A DNA stretch of 64,000 bases from DAOTVC01 sp034437215 (GCA_034437215.1 DAOTVC010000003.1:8390-72389), one strand, 5' to 3'. Shown: positions 1 through 8,829, numbered from the stretch's first letter. Numbers and translations are program-made. The notes: generated by a model from the sequence alone, not told the origin.

Positions 1-988
1 GGAGATCGTGAAGCAGGAGGAGATCCGGGCCATTCTTGCCGTGCCCATGCTGCGCGATTCCGAGGTGATCGGCGGGATCGTGCTCTGGCACCGCGAACCG
101 CGCCGCTTTGCCCCGCACGAGGTCGACTTCATCCAGGCGCTTGCTCAACAGTGCGTCAACGCCGTGGAGAACGCTCGCTTCTTCGCCGAGGAGGAGCGGC
201 GGGCCGCCGAGCTCGCACGGGCTCTCAAACAGCAGCAGGAGTTGGCCCGGTTGAAGAGCGAGTTTATCCAGAACGTCTCGCACGAGCTGCGGACACCCAT
301 GGCAATCATTCGCGGCTACATCGAGCTCCTGGAGAGCGGTGATCTGGGAGAGCTGCAGCCCCAGCAGGTGGAGCCGGTCGAGATCGTGGCCCGCCGCATG
401 CGCATGCTCTCCAAGATGGTCGACGACATCAATGCCATCCTGGAGGTGGAGTCGCGCACGCCACTTCGCAAGCCCGTGGACTTTGCAAGCCTGGTGCGGG
501 AGATGCTCCTCGATTTTCGTGTGGCAGCATCCGAAGCGGGGCTGCAGCTCTCCGCCGATATTCCCGAAGACCTGCCCACAATCATCGGGGATCCCACGCA
601 CCTGCACCGGGTGCTGGACAACCTCCTGGGGAATGCGCTCAAATTCACCCCTGAGGGAGGGACGGTCGCCGTCCGTCTGAGGCAGCAGGGCGAGGCTCTC
701 GTGCTTGAGGTGCAGGATACGGGCATCGGTATTCCTGAGGACAAGCTGGATCGTGTTCTCGATCGCTTCTACCAGGTCGACGGCAGCATGAGCCGCCGCT
801 ATGGGGGCAGTGGGCTGGGGCTGGCTTTGGTCAAGGAGATCGCCGACGCGCACGGCGGCTCCGTCAGCATCGAGAGCGAACCGGGCGCGGGCAGCCTCTT
901 CCGGGTACGACTCCCCCTGCACGATAGGGCGTCCGAGGCCCGAGACGAACGTGCTGACGGGATGTGGAGCTCCCGCTCCTTGGGGTGA
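1..988 (+). CDS. Sensor histidine kinase, 5'-truncated by window edge
   Basis: The reading frame is open from the first bases, so the true start lies upstream; the GTG at position 8 is probably internal. The first ~60 visible residues look like the end of a GAF domain (VPMLRDSEVIGGIVLW, then a C-terminal helix). A coiled linker leads to a HisKA dimerisation domain with the H-box NVSHELRTP, and then a HATPase_c domain with an N-box (LLGNALKFTPEGG), DTGIGIP and a GSGLGLALVKEI G2 box. It should autophosphorylate on the H-box histidine and pass phosphate to a response regulator. No membrane segment is visible, so the sensing part may be soluble GAF modules. The last ~20 residues after VRLPL look non-family, and another frame continues with coding character to 1098. 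Confidence 0.9.
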   Translation, partial: EIVKQEEIRAILAVPMLRDSEVIGGIVLWHREPRRFAPHEVDFIQALAQQCVNAVENARFFAEEERRAAELARALKQQQELARLKSEFIQNVSHELRTPMAIIRGYIELLESGDLGELQPQQVEPVEIVARRMRMLSKMVDDINAILEVESRTPLRKPVDFASLVREMLLDFRVAASEAGLQLSADIPEDLPTIIGDPTHLHRVLDNLLGNALKFTPEGGTVAVRLRQQGEALVLEVQDTGIGIPEDKLDRVLDRFYQVDGSMSRRYGGSGLGLALVKEIADAHGGSVSIESEPGAGSLFRVRLPLHDRASEARDERADGMWSSRSLG

Positions 989-1098
989 CCATCGTCAGTT
1001 GGAGCAGGCGAGAGGCGGGTCGTGATCTCGGTTTCGATCCCGGCACGCTGCGCGTCGAGGAGCTGCTGGAACAGTTCGAGCGTCTGCACGAAGAGTGA
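964..1098 (+). CDS. Possible small ORF or frameshifted tail of the kinase gene
   Basis: A 44-codon frame from GTG 964 to TGA 1098 overlaps the kinase stop in another frame. It has genome-like codon choice (GC-ending codons) and an amphipathic acidic end (LRVEELLEQFERLHEE). There is no convincing ribosome binding site. It may be the original C-terminus of a gene displaced by a frameshift, a tiny independent gene, or chance. I do not recognise a family. Confidence 0.25.
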   Translation: MELPLLGVTIVSWSRREAGRDLGFDPGTLRVEELLEQFERLHEE

Positions 1099-1129
1099 CC
1101 CGGCGGCTCCGACCTCGGTCCAGGAAGCG

Positions 1130-1155
1130 ACGCCCCGACCTCAGAGTCGGGGCGT
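1130..1155. terminator. Hairpin between convergent genes
   Basis: A perfect 10-bp stem (ACGCCCCGAC with GTCGGGGCGT) and a 6-base loop sit between the converging kinase and DhaL-like genes. There is no strong T-run on either side, so it may act weakly in both directions. Confidence 0.5.
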
Positions 1156-1180
1156 ATGATTTACAGTGGATGAGCGCCGT

Positions 1181-1849
1181 TCAGCGACCGCCGAAGAGGG
1201 AGCGCAGGAGACCCCGTCCCAGGCTCTCCGCGGCGGCGACGCGGTAATCACCCTGCCCCCTCGACACGGAGCGATCTCCGAGGAGGGTGTTGAGGAGCGC
1301 ACGTTGGGCAGCCGTTCCCGTGTCCTCCCCCGCCTGCTTGGCCTGCAGATAGGTCAGCCCCGCCGGCAGGAGCTGGCTGGCCAGCGCTCCCAGGTCCACC
1401 CCCTCCTCCCGGTCGCCGTGCTGGACGAGGCGCTCCAGAACGCTGGGTGTGCGCGTCACGTCCGTGGGTGTGTAGCGCGCCGGAACGGAGCCCAGCAGGA
1501 TCTCGACCAGATTCACGAGGCTCTCCTCATCGAGGCGCTCTTGACCTCGGAACTGCTCGGCAGCCCGGCGCAGCGCACGAGCGTAGTACTGGCTCGTCGT
1601 CCCCTCTCCCTCCCGCGCCAGGCGTTCCCCGGCATCGTAGAGAGCCTGTGCCGGAGGTTCCGACTCGTGCTCCTGTAGGGCGTTGACGACCGTGCGCAGG
1701 TTCCTGACGGTGTTGTCCCCGTGGTTATGATTGTAGTCGTCGAGCTGATTGATCTCGTTGCGCTTCTCCTGCACCTGTTCCAGGGCCGAGGAGAAGAGCC
1801 GGACGAGGTCTGACGTCTCCTGTTGTCGGGTGAGCTTGCTTCGAATCAT
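1181..1849 (-). CDS. DhaL/DAK2-like domain protein
   Basis: This is a 222-residue protein with no signal peptide. The segment LDDYNHNHGDNTVRNL followed ~30 residues later by EGTTSQYYARALRRAA resembles the nucleotide-binding loops of the DhaL (DAK2) phosphotransferase fold, where D-x-GDGDHG and GGTSG loops bind ADP and Mg. The acidic loop is only partly conserved, so phosphotransferase activity is doubtful. No DhaK or PTS partner is nearby. An AAAGGGG ribosome binding site lies 6 bases before the ATG, and a good promoter lies at 1895-1923. The family assignment is by motif resemblance only. Confidence 0.55.
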   Translation of the reverse strand: MIRSKLTRQQETSDLVRLFSSALEQVQEKRNEINQLDDYNHNHGDNTVRNLRTVVNALQEHESEPPAQALYDAGERLAREGEGTTSQYYARALRRAAEQFRGQERLDEESLVNLVEILLGSVPARYTPTDVTRTPSVLERLVQHGDREEGVDLGALASQLLPAGLTYLQAKQAGEDTGTAAQRALLNTLLGDRSVSRGQGDYRVAAAESLGRGLLRSLFGGR

Positions 1850-1894
1850 GGTTACCCCTTTCGTGGTCTGTGGATGCTGTTTGGATCCACTCTC

Positions 1895-1923
1895 ACTATA
1901 ACAAAGTTCTACACTCCTGACAA
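1895..1923 (-). promoter_or_regulatory. Sigma-A-type promoter of the DhaL-like gene
   Basis: On the minus strand, TTGTCA (1923-1918), a 17-base spacer and TATAGT (1900-1895) precede the 1849 start by about 45 bases. Confidence 0.6.
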
Positions 1924-1959
1924 AGGTGTTGACGAGCGGGTTCCGTGTTCAGGCGCCGT

Positions 1960-1987
1960 TTGCTTATCGTCCCCTCCGATGTACACT
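1960..1987 (+). promoter_or_regulatory. Candidate promoter of the NarL-type regulator
   Basis: TTGCTT, a 16-base spacer and TACACT lie about 70 bases upstream of the ATG at 2057. This is a weaker match than the divergent promoter at 1895-1923. Confidence 0.4.
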
Positions 1988-2056
1988 CGGAGCTATCCTA
2001 CCCAGACTGCTCCCATCTTTGACCGCAAAGCACGCTTTCAGAGGAGGGCGACCGCG

Positions 2057-2725
2057 ATGACGACCGTCGTAGTTGTGGATGACCACCCCGTTGTCCGTGC
2101 CGGGATGCGTGCGCTCCTCGAATCGGCGCGCGACCTCAACGTTCTGGCGGAGGGGGCGACGGGGGCCGAGGCCCTGGAGCTGGTGGCTCGCCACCAGCCT
2201 GATGTGCTGGTTCTGGACGTCAATCTGCCCGACCTGAGCGGTCTGGAGGTCGCCCGTCGCCTTCAGACGCGAGGGGATACCCCCGCCATTCTGATCCTGA
2301 GCGTCCGCGACGATCGCCGGACCATCTTCGAGCTGTTGGCGAGCGGTGCCGCCGGCTACGTCCTCAAGGACGAGGCCCCGGAGCGATTGGTCCATGCTGT
2401 GCGGGTGGTGGCACGGGGCGAGAGCTGGCTCAGTCCGGCCGTGGCCCGGGAGGTGATCGCCCGGGCGGTCACGCCGCAGGAGTTGCCTTCAGAGGGAGTT
2501 TTGGAGCCTCTGACGCCACGGGAGAGCGAGGTCCTCTCTCTCCTGGCCCAGGGGCTCGACAACGCCGCCATCGCCGAACGGCTGGTCGTGACCAAGCGGA
2601 CGGTTCAGAACCACGTCAGCACTATCTACAGCAAGTTAGGCGTGAGCTCCCGCACCCAGGCAGCCCTCTACGCCCTGCGCCACGGGCTGGCCCAGATCGA
2701 GCCGGGCGATGTCGACGATAGGTGA
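2057..2725 (+). CDS. NarL/FixJ-family response regulator
   Basis: This is a 222-residue two-domain regulator. The receiver domain shows the acidic pair D8/D9, phospho-acceptor D54 (VLVLDVNLP) and K104 (YVLKDEAP). The C-terminus is a LuxR-type helix-turn-helix (LTPRESEVLSLLAQGL, recognition helix around VTKRTVQNHVSTIY). I chose the ATG at 2057 because GAGGAGG lies 9 bases upstream and the receiver fold starts right after it; the frame is open further upstream, but those residues look non-coding. The gene overlaps the next gene, a DHDGPIQ-type histidine kinase, by 17 bases, so the two should form a cognate pair. Confidence 0.93.
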   Translation: MTTVVVVDDHPVVRAGMRALLESARDLNVLAEGATGAEALELVARHQPDVLVLDVNLPDLSGLEVARRLQTRGDTPAILILSVRDDRRTIFELLASGAAGYVLKDEAPERLVHAVRVVARGESWLSPAVAREVIARAVTPQELPSEGVLEPLTPRESEVLSLLAQGLDNAAIAERLVVTKRTVQNHVSTIYSKLGVSSRTQAALYALRHGLAQIEPGDVDDR

Positions 2726-4946
2726 GGCCCGCTCGCGCTCCCTGAAACCCCTCCTTTTCCTCCTGGCTCTCATCGTTCCCGCGCTCGTAGCCTACGATCT
2801 CTACTTCCAGTGGCAGATACCGTCCATCGACCTGGATCTCGATCCCCGGAGTGGTGAGGTTCTGCGCGTGGAGCGCGACACCTACGGCGACTACGCCGGC
2901 TTTCACAGCGGTGATCTGCTCCTCTCCATCGAGGGTAGCCCCTTCGCCGAGTGGAAGGTGACCGAGCCGGGGCTCTACCAGGTGCTCGTGCACCGCGATG
3001 GGCAACGGCTGGTTTTGGAGCTCCCCGTGGTGCCGCAGGCGCGGATCAACGCGCTCTCCCTCGTCGTGGCCTCGGTCGTCGCGCTCGTCTACTGGGGCGT
3101 GGGACTGCTCCTCGTCGTGCGCCGGTCAGAGAGGGAGGAGGTACGCCTGCTCTTTCTGCTGGCGCAGGCCTTCGCCGTGCTGCAACTCTTTACCCTGGCC
3201 CATCCCGGAGAGACGCTCGTGCCGCGCTGGGCCCTCCTGCTCAGTTACGCTTCCTTCTACGTCGCCGCGCCCCTGCTGGTCCATCTCTATCTCACCTTCC
3301 CGGTGCGCCTGGGCAGCCCGCGGGCCCGCCGGAGGGCGCTGCTCCTCCTTTACTCCGTCTCGGCTCTGGCCCTCGTTGCCTATCTCACCGGCTCTCCCCT
3401 GCGGCGTCTCTCCATCTTCGTCGTGGTCCTCGAGGTCGCTTTGGCCCTCGCTCTGCTTTTCTACGTGTACCTGCGTCACGCCACGCTTGACCAGCGCCGC
3501 CGCCTGCGCCTCGTGCTGACCGGCAACGTCGTCGCCGGGATACCCGGTCTTCTGCTCTACATCTTGCCCCTGCTCTTCGATCGGCCACCTCTTCTGCCCG
3601 AATGGGCCGTCGCCCTCTGTTTGCTCGCCGCGCCGCTCAGCTACCTCGTTGCCGTCGCCCGCGAACGCCTCTTCGAGATCGATCGCTTTCTCAACCGGGC
3701 CACCGTCTACTTTTTTCTCTCCTTCGCCATCTTCGCCATCTACATCGGGCCCTTCCTCCTGCTCTACCGGTTGGCGCCAGGAGATCTTCTGGCCCACACT
3801 CTGGTCGTGACCTGGCTCTCGCTGCTGCTGGGGCTGGGTTTCAACTGGGCCCGGGAGCAGGTGCAGCGCTGGGTCGATCGTCTCTTCTACGGGGGCTGGT
3901 ACGACTATCCGGGCGTGGTGGAGAGGATCAGCGACGCGTTGGCCGTCTGCCTCGAACGGCAGGATCTCCGGGACGTTCTGACCCGGCAGGTGCCCCGTCT
4001 CATGCAGCTGCAGGGGGCCGAGTTGCAGATCGGGGAACCGGGCTTCGGGTCTTCGACCCCGTCCAGATCTTCACTCTCCTTTCCACTCACCTTTCGGGAC
4101 GGGCTGCGCGCTCGTTGGTGTGTCGGTTTGCGCCGCGACGGGGACGAGCTTTCCGAGGTAGATCGCCGGATTCTGAAGACGGTGGCCCGCCAGGCGGAGG
4201 TGGCCCTGGGCAACGTGCTCCTGGTCGAGGAGCTGCGGCAGCGGCTGGCGGAGGTGCGCGAGGCGCAGCGGCGCCTGCTCCGCTCCCGGGAGGAGGAGCG
4301 CGCGCGCCTGGCCCGCGACCTGCACGACGGCCCCATCCAGCTGCTCGTGGGGCTCAACCTGCAGCTGCGTCTGCTGCTCAACGAGGTCGAGGGCCACCTG
4401 CAGACGGAGGGTACGCCCTCCTTCCTGCAGGAGCTGGACGGGGTGCGCCTCGAGGTCCGGCATCTGCTCTCCGACCTGCGCCACGTCTGCACCGAACTGC
4501 GCCCGCCCATGCTCGACGCGTTGGGGTTGGGAGCGACCCTGCGCGTCCTGGCGGAGGAGTGGTCGGCTCAGAGTCACGTCCCGGTTGCGCTCGATCTACC
4601 CACTGCGGCGGCTTGCCGTTCTCTCCCTGACGAGGTTGCCGTCAACCTCTATCGGATGGCACAGGAGGCGTTGACCAACGTTGCGCGCCACGCGCAGGCC
4701 CAGCGGGTGACCCTTCGCCTCCGCGCTTCTGAGCCCGACTCCTGCGTGGTGCTGAGCGTGGAGGACGACGGCTGCGGCTTCACGGTGCCCCCTCAGCTGC
4801 GCACGCTGCTCGCCGACGAGCACTTCGGCCTCTGTGGGATACAGGAGCGCGTGGATCTTATCGGAGGGGAGCTGCAGGTCATCTCCGCGCCGGGAGGGGG
4901 CACGACGGTGAGCGTCGCCTGGTGGCCCGAAACGCCCTCCGTCTGA
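2709..4946 (+). CDS. NarX/DegS-type membrane histidine kinase with PDZ-like sensor
   Basis: This is a 745-residue kinase. A first membrane helix (~10-28) is followed by an extracytoplasmic ~80-residue segment with PDZ-like character (GEVLRVERDTYGDYAGFHSGDLLLSIEG). About eight hydrophobic segments follow (~115-380), then a GAF-like region (~400-510). The HisKA_3 dimerisation domain has RDLHDGPIQ with the phospho-histidine near residue 539, and the HATPase domain has MAQEALTNVARHA and VEDDGCGF. It starts inside the upstream regulator gene, giving translational coupling. PDZ-like sensing of peptides or misfolded envelope proteins is inference. Confidence 0.9.
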   Translation: MSTIGEARSRSLKPLLFLLALIVPALVAYDLYFQWQIPSIDLDLDPRSGEVLRVERDTYGDYAGFHSGDLLLSIEGSPFAEWKVTEPGLYQVLVHRDGQRLVLELPVVPQARINALSLVVASVVALVYWGVGLLLVVRRSEREEVRLLFLLAQAFAVLQLFTLAHPGETLVPRWALLLSYASFYVAAPLLVHLYLTFPVRLGSPRARRRALLLLYSVSALALVAYLTGSPLRRLSIFVVVLEVALALALLFYVYLRHATLDQRRRLRLVLTGNVVAGIPGLLLYILPLLFDRPPLLPEWAVALCLLAAPLSYLVAVARERLFEIDRFLNRATVYFFLSFAIFAIYIGPFLLLYRLAPGDLLAHTLVVTWLSLLLGLGFNWAREQVQRWVDRLFYGGWYDYPGVVERISDALAVCLERQDLRDVLTRQVPRLMQLQGAELQIGEPGFGSSTPSRSSLSFPLTFRDGLRARWCVGLRRDGDELSEVDRRILKTVARQAEVALGNVLLVEELRQRLAEVREAQRRLLRSREEERARLARDLHDGPIQLLVGLNLQLRLLLNEVEGHLQTEGTPSFLQELDGVRLEVRHLLSDLRHVCTELRPPMLDALGLGATLRVLAEEWSAQSHVPVALDLPTAAACRSLPDEVAVNLYRMAQEALTNVARHAQAQRVTLRLRASEPDSCVVLSVEDDGCGFTVPPQLRTLLADEHFGLCGIQERVDLIGGELQVISAPGGGTTVSVAWWPETPSV

Positions 4947-5063
4947 AGCCGTTCCCGCTTCTCACCCCGACGTCCGGTACTCCGGTACCCCTTTCCCGTC
5001 CCCAAGTCAGTACTCTACCCCGATGACATCTCGAAGGCTCTATGTTACTCTCCTAGCATAGGG

Positions 5064-5221
5064 TAAGCGTCTGTAAGAAAACAACTTCCCGACGGTGGGT
5101 GCTGGGGGAGCGTAACGAACTTCTGGAAGTGCTGGAGGCGCACAGCCCTCAAACGAGTTAGGAGGCGGTGTTTCATCCTAACTCCAGAGATGTCGGGAAG
5201 TTATACTTTTACGAACCCTAA
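5064..5221 (+). repeat. MITE-like element, family M, copy A
   Basis: The sequence from TAAGCGTCTGTAAG to ACGAACCCTAA recurs in inverted orientation at 39168-39324 with roughly 85-90% identity. The ends form an imperfect ~26-bp inverted repeat with the shared core AACTTCCCGA (left end 5083-5092, right end 5193-5202). TAA flanks both ends in both copies and may be a 3-bp target duplication or part of the element. An internal hairpin pairs 5155-5163 with 5176-5184. The element ends 11 bases before the start codon of the next gene, so that gene's ribosome binding site immediately abuts it. Confidence 0.8.
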
Positions 5222-5232
5222 AGGAGGGGAAG

Positions 5233-6750
5233 ATGAAACTCCGGGCATACAAGCGCATAGCTTTGAGTTTGGCGTTCGGCGGGCTCCTGCTGCTGGGACT
5301 GACTTTGCTGCTAAATGACACATCCCAGATAGTCCTTGCTGCACCCAAAGAACTCTTCGTGACGGCTGGTGGGGGCGGTGACTGTTCTCAGGCCAGTCCC
5401 TGCGACTTACCCAGCGCATTGATTCAGGCCGGGGATGGCGACCTAGTCTACGCGGCGGAGGGTACTTACACCGGCACCGGGGGAAGCGTCGTCACGGTGA
5501 CCCAAAGTATCAGCCTCTACGGTGGGTGGGATGGCACGACGACCACGCCTGTCGTGCTCGATCCCGAAATGTATCCCACCATCCTGGACGGGGAGGATGC
5601 GCGACGGGTGTTCTACATTGCGGGAGCTATCTTCCCCACCGTCGAGGGCTTCATCATCACCCGAGGGAACGCCAACACCGCGCCTTACCTCGCCGGGAAT
5701 GGCGGGGGTATCTTCAGCGAAGTTGCCAGTCCCATCATCCGCAACAACACGATCGTTAGTAACACGGCCAGCATCAGCCCGACGAGCGGACGTGGCGGCG
5801 GTATCTACCTGTACGGCGCATCCGATTCAGCATTCATCCAGGGCAACCGGATGTTTTCCAACACGGCCCACAGTGATTCGTGGAGCCACGGTGGCGGGGG
5901 TCTCTACCTCTCCGAGAGCGACGCGACCGTGCAAGATAATCTCATCCAGGGTAACACCTGCAGCCGTGCGGGAGGTGGAATCTACATCGGTTACGGTGCC
6001 CCTCGCATCCTGGGCAACGAGATCCGGTCGAACGTGTCAGACGGCAACGGCGGCGGCATCTACTCGCGGTTCGGCAGCCGGTCCTATGTCGAGGGGAACT
6101 TGATCGTGAATAACGCCGCCGGATGGTACGGTGGGGGCGCCATATTTATCAACGGTGCCCAGCCTACCGTCACCGCCAATCGGGTCCTCAGCAACACGGC
6201 CAAAAGCGGTGCAGGCGTGATCGTGGAAACCAGCAGCTATTACACCGTAACCAACAACTTCGTCGCCCACAACGACAACGGTGGCATCAAGATATGGGAT
6301 GGCACGCGGTATGGCCTCGTGGCGCACAACACAGTGGTTCTCAACGACGGCAGCGAGGGCGGCATCTATCTGGCCTACGGATATATCACCCCCACTGTGG
6401 TGAGCAACATCGTCGTGTCCAATACCTACGGCATCCGGGCGCACACCCACGCCTCCGGCACGCTGGACTACAACGACGTGTGGGGGAACACCACGCAAGA
6501 CTATGACCTGCCCGGCGCGCTGGAACCCGGCCCCCACGACATCCAGGCCGATCCGCTTTTCCTCGACCCGAGCGGGAATGACTTTCACCTGCTACCCGGC
6601 TCGCCCGGCATCGATGCCGGCATCGATGCCCGGGTGACGGTCGACATCGATGGTGACCCTCGGCCTCTGGGCGCCGGCTACGATATCGGGGCCGATGAGG
6701 TCAGATGGCGGCACCTTTACCTGCCTCTGGTCGGGAAGAACTACCCGTGA
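5233..6750 (+). CDS. Secreted right-handed beta-helix protein, choice-of-anchor Q type
   Basis: This is a 505-residue exported protein. Residues 1-37 form a signal peptide (KRIALSLAFGGLLLLGLTLLL, then a cleavage-like region near VLAAPKE). The N-terminal module (VTAGGGGDCSQASPCDLPSAL) and repeated N-T-x-x-x-N-GGGI units are typical of parallel beta-helix (PbH1/NosD-like) solenoids. The end (DIDGDPRPLGAGYDIGADEV) matches the choice-of-anchor Q region of surface proteins. It terminates in LYLPLVGKNYP, a tail also seen at 8830-9060. AAGGAGGGG precedes the ATG. A role in cell-surface polysaccharide binding or cleavage is possible, but no catalytic residues are identifiable. Confidence 0.85.
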   Translation: MKLRAYKRIALSLAFGGLLLLGLTLLLNDTSQIVLAAPKELFVTAGGGGDCSQASPCDLPSALIQAGDGDLVYAAEGTYTGTGGSVVTVTQSISLYGGWDGTTTTPVVLDPEMYPTILDGEDARRVFYIAGAIFPTVEGFIITRGNANTAPYLAGNGGGIFSEVASPIIRNNTIVSNTASISPTSGRGGGIYLYGASDSAFIQGNRMFSNTAHSDSWSHGGGGLYLSESDATVQDNLIQGNTCSRAGGGIYIGYGAPRILGNEIRSNVSDGNGGGIYSRFGSRSYVEGNLIVNNAAGWYGGGAIFINGAQPTVTANRVLSNTAKSGAGVIVETSSYYTVTNNFVAHNDNGGIKIWDGTRYGLVAHNTVVLNDGSEGGIYLAYGYITPTVVSNIVVSNTYGIRAHTHASGTLDYNDVWGNTTQDYDLPGALEPGPHDIQADPLFLDPSGNDFHLLPGSPGIDAGIDARVTVDIDGDPRPLGAGYDIGADEVRWRHLYLPLVGKNYP

Positions 6751-6839
6751 TTGCTCAGATGCTTCTGCTCGCTCTTCCGCATGCAAGTACGCTAATAGTG
6801 CCGGTCTGACGGTCTGACCGCTCTACAAGGAGGACGACG

Positions 6840-8303
6840 ATGAGAATCCGCTCCCTGATGGTCAGCCTGCTCGTGTTGCTCGTCGTGGCGTGTGCACCGG
6901 CGGTCCGTGAGCCCGAGAGTGAGATCCCGGGCTCAACTGAGGTCACGCCGGAGGCCTATCTACCCCTCGTGACGGCGACCCCGGCCCCCCTCTCCGGTGA
7001 CGTTATCGCCCCCGCCGCCTTCACCTATCTGGGTGCCTTTCGCCTGCCCGACGGCGGTGAGCGCCCCTACACCTTCGAGTATGGTGGCAACGCCATGACC
7101 TTCAATCCCGATGGTGATCCGGCCAACGGCGACGACCATCCCGGCTCGCTCTTCGTCACCGGGCACGATCGGTTGGCGTGGGGAGAACTGCCTGACGGGG
7201 ATCGGGTCGCCGAGATCTCCATCCCCGCTCCCGCCGTCGCTGCGAACCCGGCCGACCTGCCGCAGGCGCTCTTCCTCCAGGATTTCCAAGACGTCACCAC
7301 CGGCTACTTCACCGAGATGGAGGAGATTCCCAAGGTGGGTCTCCAGTACCTCAACCATCCGGTCACCGGCCCCCTCATCCACATCGTCTGGGGGCAGCAT
7401 CTCCAGCCCGAGGGAGAGGCCTCTCACGGCTGGTTCAGCGCCGACCTGGCCGCACCCAACTTTCAGGGGGTCTGGTTCCTGGGAGAGCAGAGCCTCTACA
7501 GCGTCAACGGCTACCTGCTCGACGTGCCCGCCGGTTGGGCCGATGCCCACGCCGGAGGGCGCTACCTCGCCAGCGGGCGGATGCGTGATGGGGGCCAGGG
7601 GGGGATGGGTCCTGCGCTCTTCGCTTACCGGCCCTGGTTGCCCGACGGGAGCGCAGCGCCTTCGGGGACGTCCCTCGAGGAGACGCCCCTGCTGCTCTAC
7701 GGGAACATCTACGACAGTGAAGAGATCGTCCGAAGCCTGAACGACTACCAGCATCCCGACGAGTGGGAGGGGGGCGCGTGGCTCACCCGGCCCGACGGGC
7801 GCAGCGCCCTCCTCTTCGCCGGCACCAAGAGTAACGGCACCAAGTATTGGTACGGCTACATCAACGCGGCGGGCCCTGACCTGCCCTGCGTGGACGATCA
7901 CGTCACCGACTACGTCATCTGTCATCTGGCCGACGGCTCCCCCTGTCCGCCGGAGGATCTCGCCGGCTGCTGCGACGAGGACGCCGGCACCTGTGCCTCC
8001 TACCGGGGGTGGTGGTCCACCCGCTTCGACGCCCAGTTCATCCTCTACGACCCTGCCGATCTGGCGCGCGTCGCCGCCGGAGAGCTGGAGCCGTGGGAGC
8101 CCCAACCCTACGCTGCGCTGGACATCGACGAGCACCTCTATCTCGATCCTCCCGAGTGGGATCTGACCACACTGGGGTGGGGGGATCAGCGCCGGATGCG
8201 CATCGGTGACGCGACCTTCGACCGGCAGAACGGCTATCTCTACGTCCTGGAGCTCTACGCCGAGGGGGCCAAGCCCGCGGTCCACGTCTGGCGGGTGGAC
8301 TAG
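6840..8303 (+). CDS. Lipoprotein of unknown function
   Basis: This is a 487-residue protein with a lipoprotein signal: a hydrophobic stretch ending in LVVAC at residues ~15-19, so the mature protein would be lipid-anchored at that cysteine. A Pro/Thr-rich linker follows and contains the string YLPLV (about residue 41), the same string found at the C-termini of two neighbours. The body looks beta-rich and propeller-like (repeated TYLGAFRLPDG, FDRQNGYLYVLEL) but I do not recognise a family. Near residues 345-380 there is a Cys-rich insertion (PCVDDHV, ICHLADGSPCP, GCCDEDAGTC) that could form disulfides or bind metal. AAGGAGG lies 8 bases before the ATG. Confidence 0.75.
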   Translation: MRIRSLMVSLLVLLVVACAPAVREPESEIPGSTEVTPEAYLPLVTATPAPLSGDVIAPAAFTYLGAFRLPDGGERPYTFEYGGNAMTFNPDGDPANGDDHPGSLFVTGHDRLAWGELPDGDRVAEISIPAPAVAANPADLPQALFLQDFQDVTTGYFTEMEEIPKVGLQYLNHPVTGPLIHIVWGQHLQPEGEASHGWFSADLAAPNFQGVWFLGEQSLYSVNGYLLDVPAGWADAHAGGRYLASGRMRDGGQGGMGPALFAYRPWLPDGSAAPSGTSLEETPLLLYGNIYDSEEIVRSLNDYQHPDEWEGGAWLTRPDGRSALLFAGTKSNGTKYWYGYINAAGPDLPCVDDHVTDYVICHLADGSPCPPEDLAGCCDEDAGTCASYRGWWSTRFDAQFILYDPADLARVAAGELEPWEPQPYAALDIDEHLYLDPPEWDLTTLGWGDQRRMRIGDATFDRQNGYLYVLELYAEGAKPAVHVWRVD

Positions 8304-8361
8304 AGGTGGGTAGAGGGCACAGGGCTTCTGAGGCGCTTTCTTCAATTGGGGATTGAGCAGG

Positions 8362-8721
8362 ATGACCCGTGTTCTGATCGTAGACGACCAGCCTCTCTTT
8401 CGGCGGCATCTGCACAGGCTGTTGGTACACGCCGGTTTGGAATTCGCCGGGGAGGCGAGAGACGTTCAGGAAGCCGCGGGGCTCCTGGAGATGCTGCGTC
8501 CCGATCTCGTCGTGATGGACGTGATGCTACCCGGCGTCAACGGGTTGGAGGGAACCCGGCGCCTCAAGCGTCTGGCTCCTGCACTGCGCGTGATCCTGCT
8601 GAGCGCCTACCGGGACAGCGCTGACGTCTTTCGTGCAGCCGCCCGGGAGGTAGGTGCGGAGGCCTTCCTCTCCAAGGACGAACTGGATCTGAAGGTGGTG
8701 CAGGCCTGGGAAGCACGGTAG
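8362..8721 (+). CDS. Single-domain response regulator (CheY-like)
   Basis: This 119-residue protein is only a receiver domain: acidic pair D8/D9, phospho-acceptor D53 (LVVMDVMLP), S81 and K105 (FLSKDE). There is no output domain. I chose ATG 8362, with GGGGA about 9 bases upstream, over the in-frame TTG at 8353. It sits alone among exported-protein genes with no adjacent kinase, so its partner is unknown. It could be a phosphate relay or sink, or act on another protein. Confidence 0.88.
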   Translation: MTRVLIVDDQPLFRRHLHRLLVHAGLEFAGEARDVQEAAGLLEMLRPDLVVMDVMLPGVNGLEGTRRLKRLAPALRVILLSAYRDSADVFRAAAREVGAEAFLSKDELDLKVVQAWEAR

Positions 8722-8829
8722 GCGCCCAAGAGGAGATATGGGTGGAGTGGCTGCACGCCGCCCCGCTTGGAATACCTGACGTTCGACCTTTGACTTTTGA
8801 CATTCAACTTACTATTGAAGGAGTAAACC

